Assembly (NCBI GenBank): GCA_018662005.1
Contig: JABJHA010000008.1
Coordinates: forward strand, 112,291 to 176,290
From: Rhodospirillaceae bacterium
GTDB taxonomy: Bacteria > Pseudomonadota > Alphaproteobacteria > Rhodospirillales > JABHCV01
DNA length: 64,000 nucleotides
Direction of reading: 5' to 3'
Of the stretch, positions 15,981 to 24,821 are shown one piece after another; position 1 is the stretch's first letter, and each line of letters begins with the position of its first letter. The translations under genes were made by a program, and so were the position numbers. Under the pieces are notes generated by a model that saw nothing but the letters and a program-made list of their open reading frames with translations, was not told where the DNA came from and did not search any database.

Positions 15981-17452
15981 TGCAGGAATTGCTTATCGAC
16001 CAGTGCGGACAAAGGTGCCAACACCATATTTTTTGCTTCAAGACCGCCCGTCCAGTTCGCCAGTCGCTCGATCGATGAAGGATAGGCATGGGCAATAGCG
16101 ACAGCCGCCGGTTGATTGGTGAGGATACTCTCCAACTCGACCAATTGATCATCAATAGCCCCTTTGGTCGGGATTGTATCGACGATGATATTGGTAAGGG
16201 CACGCGGCACCCCCATTTCCGTGGCTAGTTTCGGGCCCAGGGAATCCGCCTCCATGGCCCCTTCAAGGAACATCAGGCCGCGGGTTTTGATCTCGTTAAG
16301 TAACGTCTTTAAATGATCTTCCGATGTATTGAACTTCGAGCCCAGCACCGTCATCACGCCGATATAGCCGGACATCCGGCTGAGCACATATTCCAGCCGC
16401 AGACGGTTTTCTTCCGGCGCATTGGTGGTCATCTGACCTTGTGGACCCGGATCGACGACCGGGAAGCCGACAGGCTCCAGTGGCACCATGATCAAGGCTT
16501 CATGTCCGGCCTGCCGGGCCTTGGCGATCCAGTCAAGCAGGCCTGGAGCGTAGGGATCAAAAGCCAGGGTGACATTTCCCGGCAACAACTGAATTGCTGC
16601 GTCGGTGGCGATGGCGCTTAAACCAAGGCCACTGACGACGATTGCGACCCGGGGTCGGGCATCCTGATTTTCAAAGGGTTTGGCATAAACCTGCCAGGAC
16701 ATGCGGCCATCTTCGGAAATGATCGGCAAGGGGCCCTGCGGGCTGGTTTCGCTTAAAGCCGGATCGTTTCCTTCAGCCAGCGGAGAATCGCTGACGGCTG
16801 GCGGGGTAACGCTCGAGAACGCCACCGCCGGCATGGCCGCGACAAGCACCCCGGAACCCGGCCCCGTCGCACCGGCAGCAATGGCGTTGAGAGAATTAGT
16901 CCCCAAAGCTTTCTTTTTAGGAGCGATATCCATGGTCACGGTGGGAATACCGGTTTCCTCTTTTGCCGCTTTTTCCGCTTCGCCGTCGCCGGACATAAAA
17001 TACCACGCCGCACCGCCGATCAGCAGCAACGCCGTGGTCGCGCCGCCACCGATAAGAAGCATCTTGCGTTTGGACTTGCCGCCGCCTTCTTCATCATCGT
17101 CGTCGTCATCATCGCCGAAATCGATGTCTTCAAGTTCTTCGCTTGCATCCAGACCGTCGCCGGGTTCATCCGACGCTTCCCCTTCAGGCTCACTCAGAGC
17201 ATCACTCGGGGCATCACTCGGTGCTTCACCTTCATCTTCTGCACCAGATTCGGAAGGCGGTTGTTCCTCTGCACTGTCCTCAGGCCCCCCTTCGGCGGCA
17301 GGGGAAACCGCCGCCTCGCCCGAAGGCGCATCATCGTCACCCTCAAAATCGGAAGGATCGAAATCGTCGTCATCATCATCGTCATCGTCATCGGTTTTTT
17401 TCTTGCCGAATTTCGGAAACTTGATGCTGGGAATTTTGAAGGGCAGTTTCAC
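15977..17452 (-). CDS. Divergent polysaccharide deacetylase family protein with acidic N-terminal region
   Basis: A 491-residue protein. Residues 1-125 are basic at the tip, then extremely acidic (ten consecutive Asp near residue 20, further Asp/Glu/Ser/Pro tracts). A KRKMLL-flanked transmembrane helix follows at about 131-152, then a linker and a periplasmic domain of the divergent polysaccharide deacetylase (YibQ-like) family with RVAIVVSGLGLS, LLPGNVTLAFDPYAP, GHEALIMVPLEP and FLEGAM. The family is thought to act on cell-wall polysaccharide but activity is poorly established. It lies between ctpA and rppH in the envelope operon. Confidence 0.85.
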   Translation of the reverse strand: MKLPFKIPSIKFPKFGKKKTDDDDDDDDDDFDPSDFEGDDDAPSGEAAVSPAAEGGPEDSAEEQPPSESGAEDEGEAPSDAPSDALSEPEGEASDEPGDGLDASEELEDIDFGDDDDDDDEEGGGKSKRKMLLIGGGATTALLLIGGAAWYFMSGDGEAEKAAKEETGIPTVTMDIAPKKKALGTNSLNAIAAGATGPGSGVLVAAMPAVAFSSVTPPAVSDSPLAEGNDPALSETSPQGPLPIISEDGRMSWQVYAKPFENQDARPRVAIVVSGLGLSAIATDAAIQLLPGNVTLAFDPYAPGLLDWIAKARQAGHEALIMVPLEPVGFPVVDPGPQGQMTTNAPEENRLRLEYVLSRMSGYIGVMTVLGSKFNTSEDHLKTLLNEIKTRGLMFLEGAMEADSLGPKLATEMGVPRALTNIIVDTIPTKGAIDDQLVELESILTNQPAAVAIAHAYPSSIERLANWTGGLEAKNMVLAPLSALVDKQFLQ

Positions 17453-17478
17453 TTATGCCACCAGCCTTATTTTCAACG

Positions 17479-18786
17479 TCACTTACTAACAGCATCCATG
17501 CCCGTGAACATGGCAACGCCCCGGATCAGATCAAGCGCCCGGTCGAGTTGGTAGTCACGGGGCTTGCTCTGCACCGCCTTGTCAGTATCCGCCGGCGTGG
17601 TGTCCTCGCCATCCTTGGGTTTTTCGCCTTCGCTGTTACCATTATCAAGAGCGCCGCGCAAATCAGCCTCACGGCGGGATTTGGGCCGGGTAATCTCTTC
17701 GATCTTGGCCAGTTCAACGACAATATCAGGATCGATACCAACGGCCTGAATGGAACGACCAGATGGCGTGAAATACCTGGCCGTGGTCAGGCGCATGGCG
17801 CCCTGCTTGGACAGGGGCATGATGGTCTGCACCGAACCTTTGCCGAAGGACTTCGTGCCCAGCAATATCGCCCGGTTGTGATCCTGCAAGGCGCCGGCAA
17901 CAATTTCCGAGGCCGAGGCTGAACCACCATTGATCAACACCACCAGCGGCAAGCCGTCAATCATGTCACCCTTGCGGGCATTATAGCGTGATGTGTCTTC
18001 TGGTTTGCGCGAGCGGGTCGAAACGATTTCGCCCTTGTCGAGGAAGATATCGGTGACCGAAACCGCCTGATCGAGCAATCCGCCCGGATTGTTGCGCAAA
18101 TCGAATATGACGCCTTGCAGTTCGTCACCGACAGCCTCGCGGAATTTGTCGATGGCCTTCTTGACCCCCGCGTCTGCCTGGGCGCTGAACGAGGTAATGC
18201 GTAAATACCCGACATTACCTTCCATGCGCGAGCGCACCGCCCTGATCTTGACGATGGCGCGGGTGATGCTGACGTCAAAATCTTCAACACCTTCCCGGCG
18301 CACCGTGAGTTTGATATCGGTGCCGACCTTGCCGCGCATCTTTTCGACCGCCTGTTGCAGGGTCAAGCCGAGCACCGGTTCTTCATCGAGATGGGTAATC
18401 AGGTCGCCAGCTTCAATACCAGCACGGAAGGCCGGTGTATCGTCAATGGGCGAGACAACTTTGACCAACCCGCTTTCCATTGTCACTTCAATGCCCAGCC
18501 CGCCAAAACGGCCACGGGTCTGAACCTGCATGTCACGATAGTTCTTGGAATTCAGGTAACTGGAATGCGGATCAAGAGATGACAACATGCCGCCGATAGC
18601 CGCTTCAATAAGTTCCTCGTCGGTGAGTTCTTCCACATAGTCCGAACGGACACGCTCGAAAACATCGCCAAACAGGTTCAGCAACCGATAGGTTTCGGCG
18701 TTGTTGTCGGTTTTTTCCTGGGCGAAGGCCACGAGGGGCGCAAAAACAACCGCCAGGAGAGTGAGTTTGAACAATCGATTTTTCAT
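17479..18786 (-). CDS. ctpA: Carboxy-terminal processing protease (S41)
   Basis: A 435-residue exported S41 protease. A signal peptide covers residues 1-22 (cleavage after AFA). A PDZ domain runs about 87-165 with GRFGGLGIEV, and the protease domain includes FDLRNNPGGLLDQAV. The catalytic dyad is Ser291 in GGSASASEI and Lys316 in GTKSFGKGSVQ, with the 25-residue spacing of the family. CtpA degrades or trims periplasmic proteins, often peptidoglycan hydrolases. It overlaps envC by 4 bp, which fits a shared role in wall remodelling. Confidence 0.94.
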   Translation of the reverse strand: MKNRLFKLTLLAVVFAPLVAFAQEKTDNNAETYRLLNLFGDVFERVRSDYVEELTDEELIEAAIGGMLSSLDPHSSYLNSKNYRDMQVQTRGRFGGLGIEVTMESGLVKVVSPIDDTPAFRAGIEAGDLITHLDEEPVLGLTLQQAVEKMRGKVGTDIKLTVRREGVEDFDVSITRAIVKIRAVRSRMEGNVGYLRITSFSAQADAGVKKAIDKFREAVGDELQGVIFDLRNNPGGLLDQAVSVTDIFLDKGEIVSTRSRKPEDTSRYNARKGDMIDGLPLVVLINGGSASASEIVAGALQDHNRAILLGTKSFGKGSVQTIMPLSKQGAMRLTTARYFTPSGRSIQAVGIDPDIVVELAKIEEITRPKSRREADLRGALDNGNSEGEKPKDGEDTTPADTDKAVQSKPRDYQLDRALDLIRGVAMFTGMDAVSK

Positions 18787-19970
18787 CCGTTTACCTTAAT
18801 TTTGCGCGCTGCCAGCCACGGCACTGGATTGATTGGCTGCCCGTTGCGTCGTAATTCCACATAGAGTACAGGCGGGCCATTTTTCAGATCGCCCATGATA
18901 CCCGCTGGTTCGCCCGATAGCACCTGTTGGCCGATGACGTTATCGATACGCTCGAGTCCGGCAAGCAGGGTATGATATCCCTCGCCGTGTTCGATGATCA
19001 AGAGCCGCCCGTATCCCTTGAAAGGACCGGCAAAAACCACCGTCCCGTCATGGGGGACAACGACTTGCGCCCCGACCCCCGTTTCAATGGTAATTCCCTT
19101 ACGGGTCAGCCCGGTTTCCATGGCCTGACCGTAGCGCCCGACCAGCCGCCCAACCGCAGGATAGGGCAGCGTTCCCCTGGCTTTGCTGATCAACGGTGCG
19201 GTCGATTTTTTAGTCTCCGCCGGTGTTGTTGAAACACTTTCAGATTCGTTCTTTTTCCTTTTTAGTTTGTCGGCTTTCAGGCGGGTCATCAGGTCTTGCA
19301 GATTTTTTGATTTCTTGACCAGGGCGCGGATTCTCTTTTCCGCCTGCAGGGTTTTCGAATCCGTCGATTTTTTCAGCTTCAGTTTTTTCGCCAGCAAACC
19401 ATCAAGCCGCTGGCGTTCGACATCCAGACCGGCACGAACGGAAGCCAGTTGCTGGCGCTTTTCAACGGTCTGTTTGCGGGCCTGGGTCAGCGCTGCCAAA
19501 TCCTGACGCAGGCCCAAAGCCCGGTCTTCAATGGCCGGCACGGCGGCGCGCAACAAGATGGCCCCGCGCACTGTATCGGACGGGCTCATGGGGGCGGCAA
19601 TCATCGCTTCGGGAGGGTGACGGGCCATGCGCTGCAGGGCCATCAGAACATGGCCGAATTGTTCGCGTCGTTGTTCCAGAAGAAGGCGTTTGTCTTTTTC
19701 CGTAAGCGCCAGCTCTGCGAGTTTGTCCTGCAGATCAATAACCGCCATTTCATGACCTTGAATAGCCGCCGCCACTTTCACGGTTTCGGCTTTCAGGCGA
19801 TTCAGATCGCGAGCCAGGTCGCGGGATTTGGATTTCAGGGTATCGCGTTGCTTTTTGTCTTTATCGAGAGCCTTCTCGATTTCCTTAAGCTTTGTACCGG
19901 TTTCCGCCGCAAGGACAATATCCGGCAAAGCGATCCCCCACATTAAAATCAGCAGGGCAAAAATTTTCAA
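18783..19970 (-). CDS. envC: EnvC-like murein hydrolase activator (degenerate LytM)
   Basis: A 395-residue periplasmic protein. It has a signal peptide (cleavage after VLAA, about residue 22), a long coiled coil to about residue 240 rich in Lys, Gln and Leu, and a C-terminal LytM/M23 domain. The metal ligands of active M23 peptidases are missing: the HxxxD-type site reads RKGITIETG and the HxH region reads LYVELR. This is the state of EnvC, which does not cut peptidoglycan but activates amidases at the division site. It overlaps gpmI and ctpA by 4 bp each. Confidence 0.9.
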   Translation of the reverse strand: MKIFALLILMWGIALPDIVLAAETGTKLKEIEKALDKDKKQRDTLKSKSRDLARDLNRLKAETVKVAAAIQGHEMAVIDLQDKLAELALTEKDKRLLLEQRREQFGHVLMALQRMARHPPEAMIAAPMSPSDTVRGAILLRAAVPAIEDRALGLRQDLAALTQARKQTVEKRQQLASVRAGLDVERQRLDGLLAKKLKLKKSTDSKTLQAEKRIRALVKKSKNLQDLMTRLKADKLKRKKNESESVSTTPAETKKSTAPLISKARGTLPYPAVGRLVGRYGQAMETGLTRKGITIETGVGAQVVVPHDGTVVFAGPFKGYGRLLIIEHGEGYHTLLAGLERIDNVIGQQVLSGEPAGIMGDLKNGPPVLYVELRRNGQPINPVPWLAARKIKVNG

Positions 19971-21526
19971 CGGCCCTGTTCCTTAATCAGGCTTTGCCCG
20001 GTCATTTCCGGAGGCTGCTTCAATTCCAGCAGTTTGAGCAGGGTCGGTGCGATATCAGCCAGCGATCCGTCATTAAGACCTTGGGCCCAATCGGGCGGGT
20101 TTACCATCAATAGCGGTACCGGGTTGGTGGTGTGGGCGGTGTGCGGCTGGGCCGGGTCTTCCGACGCATCCCACATTTGTTCGCAGTTGCCGTGATCGGC
20201 GGTGATCAAAAGCACCCCGCCCGCCTTTACAACAGCTTCTTCCAGCTGACCCAGGCTGTTATCGAGGGTTTGTGCCGCCACCTTTGCCGCCTCCAGTACA
20301 CCCGTGTGACCAACCATGTCACCATTGGCAAAATTGACGATAATCAGATCAAATGTCCCCCCGGCGATAGCCCCGGTCAACTTGTCAGTGACTTCCGGGG
20401 CCGACATTTCGGGCTGCAAATCATATGTCGCAACCTTCGGCGAAGGTACGAGAATCCGTTCTTCGCCAGCAAATTCCCTCTCCCTGCCGCCATTGAAGAA
20501 AAACGTCACATGCGCATACTTCTCGGTCTCGGCGATGCGCAGTTGCTTTAATCCGGCATCGGCAATGATCTCACCCAAAATGTTCTTCAATTCCACCGAG
20601 GGGAATAATGCGCTTAGATAAGGATCCAGGGCCCGTGAATAGCGAACCATGCCTGAACAGGCCGCGAACTGAACCGTGCGCGAACGCTGAAAACCATCAA
20701 AGTCAGGATCAACCAGAGCCGCCAGAATCTCACGCGCCCTGTCGGCCCGAAAATTGGCCATGAACAGACCGTCGCCATCGTTCATACCTTCGTAGCCGTC
20801 GATGGCGCTGGGCAGGACGAATTCATCAACGGTGTCAGCCGCGTAGCTGTTGGTGATCGCTGCCAGGGCATCAGCCGCCGCCTCGCCCTCGCCGTCGACC
20901 ATCACATCGTAAGCCGTGCTGACACGCTCCCAGCGATTATCCCGGTCCATGGCGTAATAACGACCGGTCACCGTGCCAACGCGTACCCCCTCGAGCGAGG
21001 AAAGGCTGGTGAGGAAATCATCCATATAACCTCTTCCGCTTTTGGGTGGTGTGTCGCGGCCATCAAGGAAGGCGTGGATAATCACCGACACCCCTGCCCC
21101 GGCAATGGCCGCTGCCAGCCCAGTGATGTGGGCGCTGTGGGAATGGACGCCGCCCGGTGATAACAGGCCCATCAAGTGACAAGCGCCGCCGCTTTGCTTC
21201 AATGCCGAAATAAAATCACCTAAAGCAGGGTTTGTCGCAAGTGAGCCATCGGCGAGGGCGGCGTCGATACGCGGCAGATCCTGCATGACGACACGGCCCG
21301 CCCCCAGATTGGTATGGCCAACTTCCGAATTTCCCATTTGACCTTCAGGCAAACCGACATCAAGGGCCGACGCTTGCAATTGTGCTTTCGGCAAGTCAGC
21401 CACATAACGATCCCAGTTGGGAGTCGTTGCCAGGGCAATGGCGTTGTTGTCACGCTCAGACCTTTCCCCCCACCCATCAAGGATGCAAAGGACGACGGGC
21501 TTGGGTCTGTGTTGCGAATCTGACAT
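19967..21526 (-). CDS. gpmI: 2,3-bisphosphoglycerate-independent phosphoglycerate mutase
   Basis: A 519-residue iPGM of the alkaline phosphatase superfamily: CILDGWGERSERDNNAIALA at the N-terminus, catalytic Ser in MGNSEVGHTNLGAGR, FLDGRDTPPKSG, and metal ligands in VNFANGDMVGHTG and ITADHGNCEQM. It interconverts 3- and 2-phosphoglycerate and needs two Mn2+. The order gpmI-envC-ctpA is conserved in alphaproteobacteria. Here an aldehyde ferredoxin oxidoreductase-like gene precedes it with a 9-bp gap. Confidence 0.96.
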   Translation of the reverse strand: MSDSQHRPKPVVLCILDGWGERSERDNNAIALATTPNWDRYVADLPKAQLQASALDVGLPEGQMGNSEVGHTNLGAGRVVMQDLPRIDAALADGSLATNPALGDFISALKQSGGACHLMGLLSPGGVHSHSAHITGLAAAIAGAGVSVIIHAFLDGRDTPPKSGRGYMDDFLTSLSSLEGVRVGTVTGRYYAMDRDNRWERVSTAYDVMVDGEGEAAADALAAITNSYAADTVDEFVLPSAIDGYEGMNDGDGLFMANFRADRAREILAALVDPDFDGFQRSRTVQFAACSGMVRYSRALDPYLSALFPSVELKNILGEIIADAGLKQLRIAETEKYAHVTFFFNGGREREFAGEERILVPSPKVATYDLQPEMSAPEVTDKLTGAIAGGTFDLIIVNFANGDMVGHTGVLEAAKVAAQTLDNSLGQLEEAVVKAGGVLLITADHGNCEQMWDASEDPAQPHTAHTTNPVPLLMVNPPDWAQGLNDGSLADIAPTLLKLLELKQPPEMTGQSLIKEQGR

Positions 21527-21535
21527 GGCTCGATT

Positions 21536-23245
21536 TTAGCCGATCAAATCGTTGATGTATTGGTTGACTTCCCTGGCATGAAGACGCGCCTTGCGATCTG
21601 TTGGCGGCAGCGCTTCCTGATGGAAGAAGTCCGGCAATTCATCATCTTCTTCGGTGAAACCTGCGGCTTCATTGAACTGGTTTTCCATGCGCAGGGTGTC
21701 GACGCCGATTTGCCAGATAAAAGCCGGGTCCAGATCGGTGCCGTGGGCATTGTTGACGCCGTTGGCGATCAACTGATGATGGGTGTTGGTTACCGAACGG
21801 CCAAAAATACACAGGCCGAAACTATCAGCGACGGCGCTGTGCACCTGCATCTCGAAACTTTGTTCGGCCAGTTCCTCGACAGTCTTGTCGGCGCATTCAT
21901 AGGCTGGCAGGTTGCCAACCGTGTGGTCCGCACCCTGGGCCGTCACCATCATTGAAATGGCGGTCACTTCGATAACCCGGGGGTCGTAGGCGCTAATGGC
22001 CTGTTGCTTGATAACCGGAACCCGTTTGATGCCGTAATGTTCACCGACACGGGCCGTGCCTTTGGCCAGCAAGCGACCGTTTTCATTGCCCAGACGGATG
22101 TCTTCAAGGGACGACACCATAAAGTCCACATCACCATATTCGGCCTTGCCGCCATCCATCAGGATACCCAGCGTCGCCCCGGTTTCGATGGTGTCGATGC
22201 CGAGGTCGTTGGCGATGTTGTTGACCCGTGCGATATCGTCAGGATCACCGACCCCGCAGTTGGAGCCCATCAGGCCCAGGGTTTCATATTCCAGTGGTGA
22301 AACCATTTCCTTGCCGTCTTTATCCACATAAACGTTGGAACACATAATCACGCAACCGGGCATACAGGCGTGCGAAGGATCGCCGCCGCGTTCCACATTG
22401 CGCTCATAGACATGCTGGCCGCCCAGCAGCAGGGTGTCGTTGTCGATATCGACAAACTGCCCGGCGCTGAAATTGCGGGTTGGCAAGCCGCCGGTGTAGT
22501 TGGTCATGTCGGCGACCATGGCGGTGCCCAGTTTTTTCATATTCTGAACGGCGGGCTCTGCTTCCAGTTTGGCGGCGTAGTCACGCACCACGGCGATGGT
22601 TTTCTTCTTGTCATGAAGCGGCGGCATACGGTCCATATCGACAATCACAGCCTTGACCTTTTTTGACCCCATAACCGCGCCAACGCCGCCACGCCCGGCC
22701 AGTCGCACAGGCCGGTTTTCCCGGTCACTAAAACTGATGCCGGCAATAAGCCCCTGATACTCACCAACCGGGCCACACAGGCCAATGCTGACTTTCTTGC
22801 TATACTTTTCATGGAGCAGGGCGGCGGCCTCGAAATTGCCTTTTCCCATGTAGGGGCTCGCATCATCAAAACGGATGCTTCCGTCCTTGGCCAAGTGAAT
22901 AACCAGCCAATCCTCGGATACCCCGTGCAGGGTGAACCCGGCCAGTTCCAGGTGTCCCAGCGCCACGGCGAACGTCCCACCAACATTGGATTCCTTGATG
23001 CCGCCGGTCAGCGGGCTTTTGCAGCCGACGCTGAGGCGGTTGCCATTGGACATGTTGGTTCCGGCGAAAGGCCCGGCAGAAAACATCAGCGGATTGTCCG
23101 CCGATAACGGATCAACCGTGGCGACGTCATCCGCCAGCAGGGTTTTGGCGATCAGGTGACGACCGGCGCGGGCGATATCTTCACCGTGCAATTCGGTTGT
23201 TTCGTGGGAGCGATCAGCCAGTTTGATATTCAGATATTTCCGCAT
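21536..23245 (-). CDS. Aldehyde ferredoxin oxidoreductase family protein
   Basis: A 569-residue AOR-family protein, about 35 residues shorter than archaeal AOR. The N-terminal pterin-binding domain shows FSAGPFAGTNMSNGNRLSVG and GGTFAVALGHLE. The Fe4S4 ligands are Cys294, Cys298 and Cys302 (ACMPGCVIMC) with Cys479 (SFGLCIF). The first spacing is Cys-x3-Cys where classical AOR has Cys-x2-Cys. Family members oxidise aldehydes, or reduce acids, with a tungsten bis-pterin. Substrate unknown. The gene is co-directional and closely spaced with rlmH upstream and gpmI downstream, which are adjacent in many relatives, so it looks like an insertion into that operon. Confidence 0.88.
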   Translation of the reverse strand: MRKYLNIKLADRSHETTELHGEDIARAGRHLIAKTLLADDVATVDPLSADNPLMFSAGPFAGTNMSNGNRLSVGCKSPLTGGIKESNVGGTFAVALGHLELAGFTLHGVSEDWLVIHLAKDGSIRFDDASPYMGKGNFEAAALLHEKYSKKVSIGLCGPVGEYQGLIAGISFSDRENRPVRLAGRGGVGAVMGSKKVKAVIVDMDRMPPLHDKKKTIAVVRDYAAKLEAEPAVQNMKKLGTAMVADMTNYTGGLPTRNFSAGQFVDIDNDTLLLGGQHVYERNVERGGDPSHACMPGCVIMCSNVYVDKDGKEMVSPLEYETLGLMGSNCGVGDPDDIARVNNIANDLGIDTIETGATLGILMDGGKAEYGDVDFMVSSLEDIRLGNENGRLLAKGTARVGEHYGIKRVPVIKQQAISAYDPRVIEVTAISMMVTAQGADHTVGNLPAYECADKTVEELAEQSFEMQVHSAVADSFGLCIFGRSVTNTHHQLIANGVNNAHGTDLDPAFIWQIGVDTLRMENQFNEAAGFTEEDDELPDFFHQEALPPTDRKARLHAREVNQYINDLIG

Positions 23246-23271
23246 GTTCTAACGTATTCCTGTTTCAAGTT

Positions 23272-23736
23272 TTATTGTCGATGATAGGGATGGCCAGCCA
23301 AAATACACTGGACCCGATAGACCTGTTCAGCGAGCAGCCCCCTGACCAACATGTGTGGCCAGGTTTGTTTGCCAAATGACAACGCCAACCGCGCCTGTTT
23401 GCGAACGCTTTCGTCAAGACCATCAGCGCCGCCAATTAAAAAAACCAGATCGCGTTGTCCCTCGTCCCGCCACTTGCCTATTTGATCGGCAAATTCCGGA
23501 CTGCCAAGGGATTTTCCGCGCTCGTCCATGGCAATGAGCAAAGCCCCTTTCGGTGCGCTGGCCAGTAACAAAGCGGCCTCGCTGGCTTTTAATTCAGCAC
23601 CTTGCAGGGGGCGTTTTTCCTCGACCTCTTTCAATTGCAATGAAAAGGGTTGTTGGATGCGGCCCTGGTAGTGCTCGAACAAAGCCCTTTCAGGGCCCGC
23701 CTTGGCGCGGCCAACCGCAGCGATCAAAATTCGCAT
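23272..23736 (-). CDS. rlmH: 23S rRNA (pseudouridine1915-N3) methyltransferase RlmH
   Basis: A 154-residue SPOUT methyltransferase. It starts MRILIAAVGRAKAGPE and has LIAMDERGKSLGSPEFA, FLIGGADGLDESV with the AdoMet-binding knot, and the signature end EQVYRVQCILAGHPYHR. I chose the ATG at 23736 because it gives the family's usual length; an ATG four codons earlier (23748) directly abuts a 12-bp hairpin. It methylates pseudouridine 1915 in helix 69 of 23S rRNA. It lies downstream of rsfS as in many bacteria. Confidence 0.95.
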   Translation of the reverse strand: MRILIAAVGRAKAGPERALFEHYQGRIQQPFSLQLKEVEEKRPLQGAELKASEAALLLASAPKGALLIAMDERGKSLGSPEFADQIGKWRDEGQRDLVFLIGGADGLDESVRKQARLALSFGKQTWPHMLVRGLLAEQVYRVQCILAGHPYHRQ

Positions 23737-23748
23737 AATTTTTTCCAT

Positions 23749-23776
23749 GTCTTTTTCCGGTTGCCCGGAAAAAGAC
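23749..23776 (-). promoter_or_regulatory. Intergenic hairpin between rsfS and rlmH
   Basis: GTCTTTTTCCGG (23749-23760) and CCGGAAAAAGAC (23765-23776) make a perfect 12-bp stem with a 4-base loop, filling the gap between rsfS and rlmH. There is no T tract after it on the minus strand, so it is more likely an RNA processing or translation-control element than a terminator. Confidence 0.6.
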
Positions 23777-23778
23777 TT

Positions 23779-24162
23779 TTAAATCAAGCCTGTCGTAGCG
23801 CTCTGGCTATCAGCTCCAGCGGGCACAGGAACACCCCACATCTTTTCGATGTTGTAGAATTCCCTGACTTCCGGTCGGAACAGATGAATGATGACATCCC
23901 CGGCATCAATCAAAACCCAGTCGCACTGTGTCTGCCCTTCGACAGACACGGTTTTAATACCGCCTTGTTTGATTTTTCTCCGGAGATTCTCAGCCATCGC
24001 GCCAACATGGCGCTGTGAGGTACCGCTGGCAATGACCATATAATCGGTCAATGACGTTTTGCCTGCGAGATCGATGACAACAATTCCTTCAGCTTTGTCG
24101 TCATCCAACGACGTTTCCACCAGGTTCAGCAAATCTGCCGGCGCCGGTGGCGATTTTTTCAT
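23779..24162 (-). CDS. rsfS: Ribosomal silencing factor RsfS
   Basis: A 127-residue RsfS/Iojap protein. Its core is DDKAEGIVVIDLAGKTSLTDYMVIASGTSQRHVGAMAENL, then the family's CDWVLIDAGDVIIHLFRPEVREFYNIEKMW. It binds ribosomal protein L14 and blocks subunit joining during starvation. It follows nadD in the same operon, a conserved pairing. The C-terminal tail after the conserved region is short and variable. Confidence 0.95.
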   Translation of the reverse strand: MKKSPPAPADLLNLVETSLDDDKAEGIVVIDLAGKTSLTDYMVIASGTSQRHVGAMAENLRRKIKQGGIKTVSVEGQTQCDWVLIDAGDVIIHLFRPEVREFYNIEKMWGVPVPAGADSQSATTGLI

Positions 24163-24196
24163 GCGAGGTATGGTCGGCTCCTAACATTTTGTTCGA

Positions 24197-24215
24197 TTTC
24201 GGGACCATCCCGAAA
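24197..24215 (-). promoter_or_regulatory. Intergenic hairpin between nadD and rsfS
   Basis: TTTCGGGA (24197-24204) and TCCCGAAA (24208-24215) form an 8-bp stem with a 3-base loop in the 56-bp gap between nadD and rsfS. No T tract follows on the minus strand. It may modulate read-through or stability within the operon. Confidence 0.45.
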
Positions 24216-24218
24216 CCG

Positions 24219-24821
24219 TTAGTCTTTGCCTGCGCGGCGGGCTTCGGCGCGAAGGCGGGTGGCGGATTGTGAGTTTAGCCGGGTCCTTAAAAAAGCCCAC
24301 GCCGGCGCTTTCATATCCACCAATGAGCGAGCGCGAAACCGGGCGATCCTTGAGCCCCTGAAGCGCCGCGCCGCCCTTCCGGTCAGCGCCCTTGAAGAAT
24401 AGGCGGGACGGGCGAAAATCGCAATGGGAAGCGTGCGAAAAAGCTGACGCCAACGCTTCCAGTGAGGCATCTGCGGTAACAGGTCCGAACCCATCACCCA
24501 GACAAAGGAAACCCCGGGAAACTGAGCTTTAAGGGCGGCAATGGTATCGACCGTGTAGCGGCTTGAAGCCTTTTCCTCGAAATCGCTTACGACAATGCGC
24601 CGATCTACGGCGGCGATTTTTCTGGCCTGCCTGAATCGATCTGCAAAGGACGCCATCCCGGCAAGAGGTTTCAGAGGATTCTGCGGGCTGACCAGCCACC
24701 ACACCTGATCGAGATTGAGTTGCTCCAGAGCAAGGGTGGAAATATGCAGATGCCCTTCGTGGGCCGGATTGAAAGAGCCGCCCAGCAAGCCAATGCGTTG
24801 AGGGGTGGTCACGGGCGACAC
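24219..24821 (-). CDS. nadD: Nicotinate-nucleotide adenylyltransferase
   Basis: A 200-residue NadD. The nucleotidyltransferase motif [18 protein letters not shown] is at residues 11-28, followed by [22 protein letters not shown] and [19 protein letters not shown]. The C-terminal motif that is usually SSTxIR reads SQSATRLR here. It adenylates nicotinate mononucleotide in NAD synthesis. The start lies 13 bp inside the 3' end of proA; the alternative start would remove the first strand, so I kept the overlap. Confidence 0.92.
   Translation of the reverse strand: MSPVTTPQRIGLLGGSFNPAHEGHLHISTLALEQLNLDQVWWLVSPQNPLKPLAGMASFADRFRQARKIAAVDRRIVVSDFEEKASSRYTVDTIAALKAQFPGVSFVWVMGSDLLPQMPHWKRWRQLFRTLPIAIFARPAYSSRALTGRAARRFRGSRIARFRARSLVDMKAPAWAFLRTRLNSQSATRLRAEARRAGKD

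Noticed and set aside
17365..17397. Trinucleotide-like repeat of GTC/ATC in the polysaccharide deacetylase gene as a separate repeat element
   Set aside because: It simply encodes the poly-Asp tract of the protein; noted there instead.
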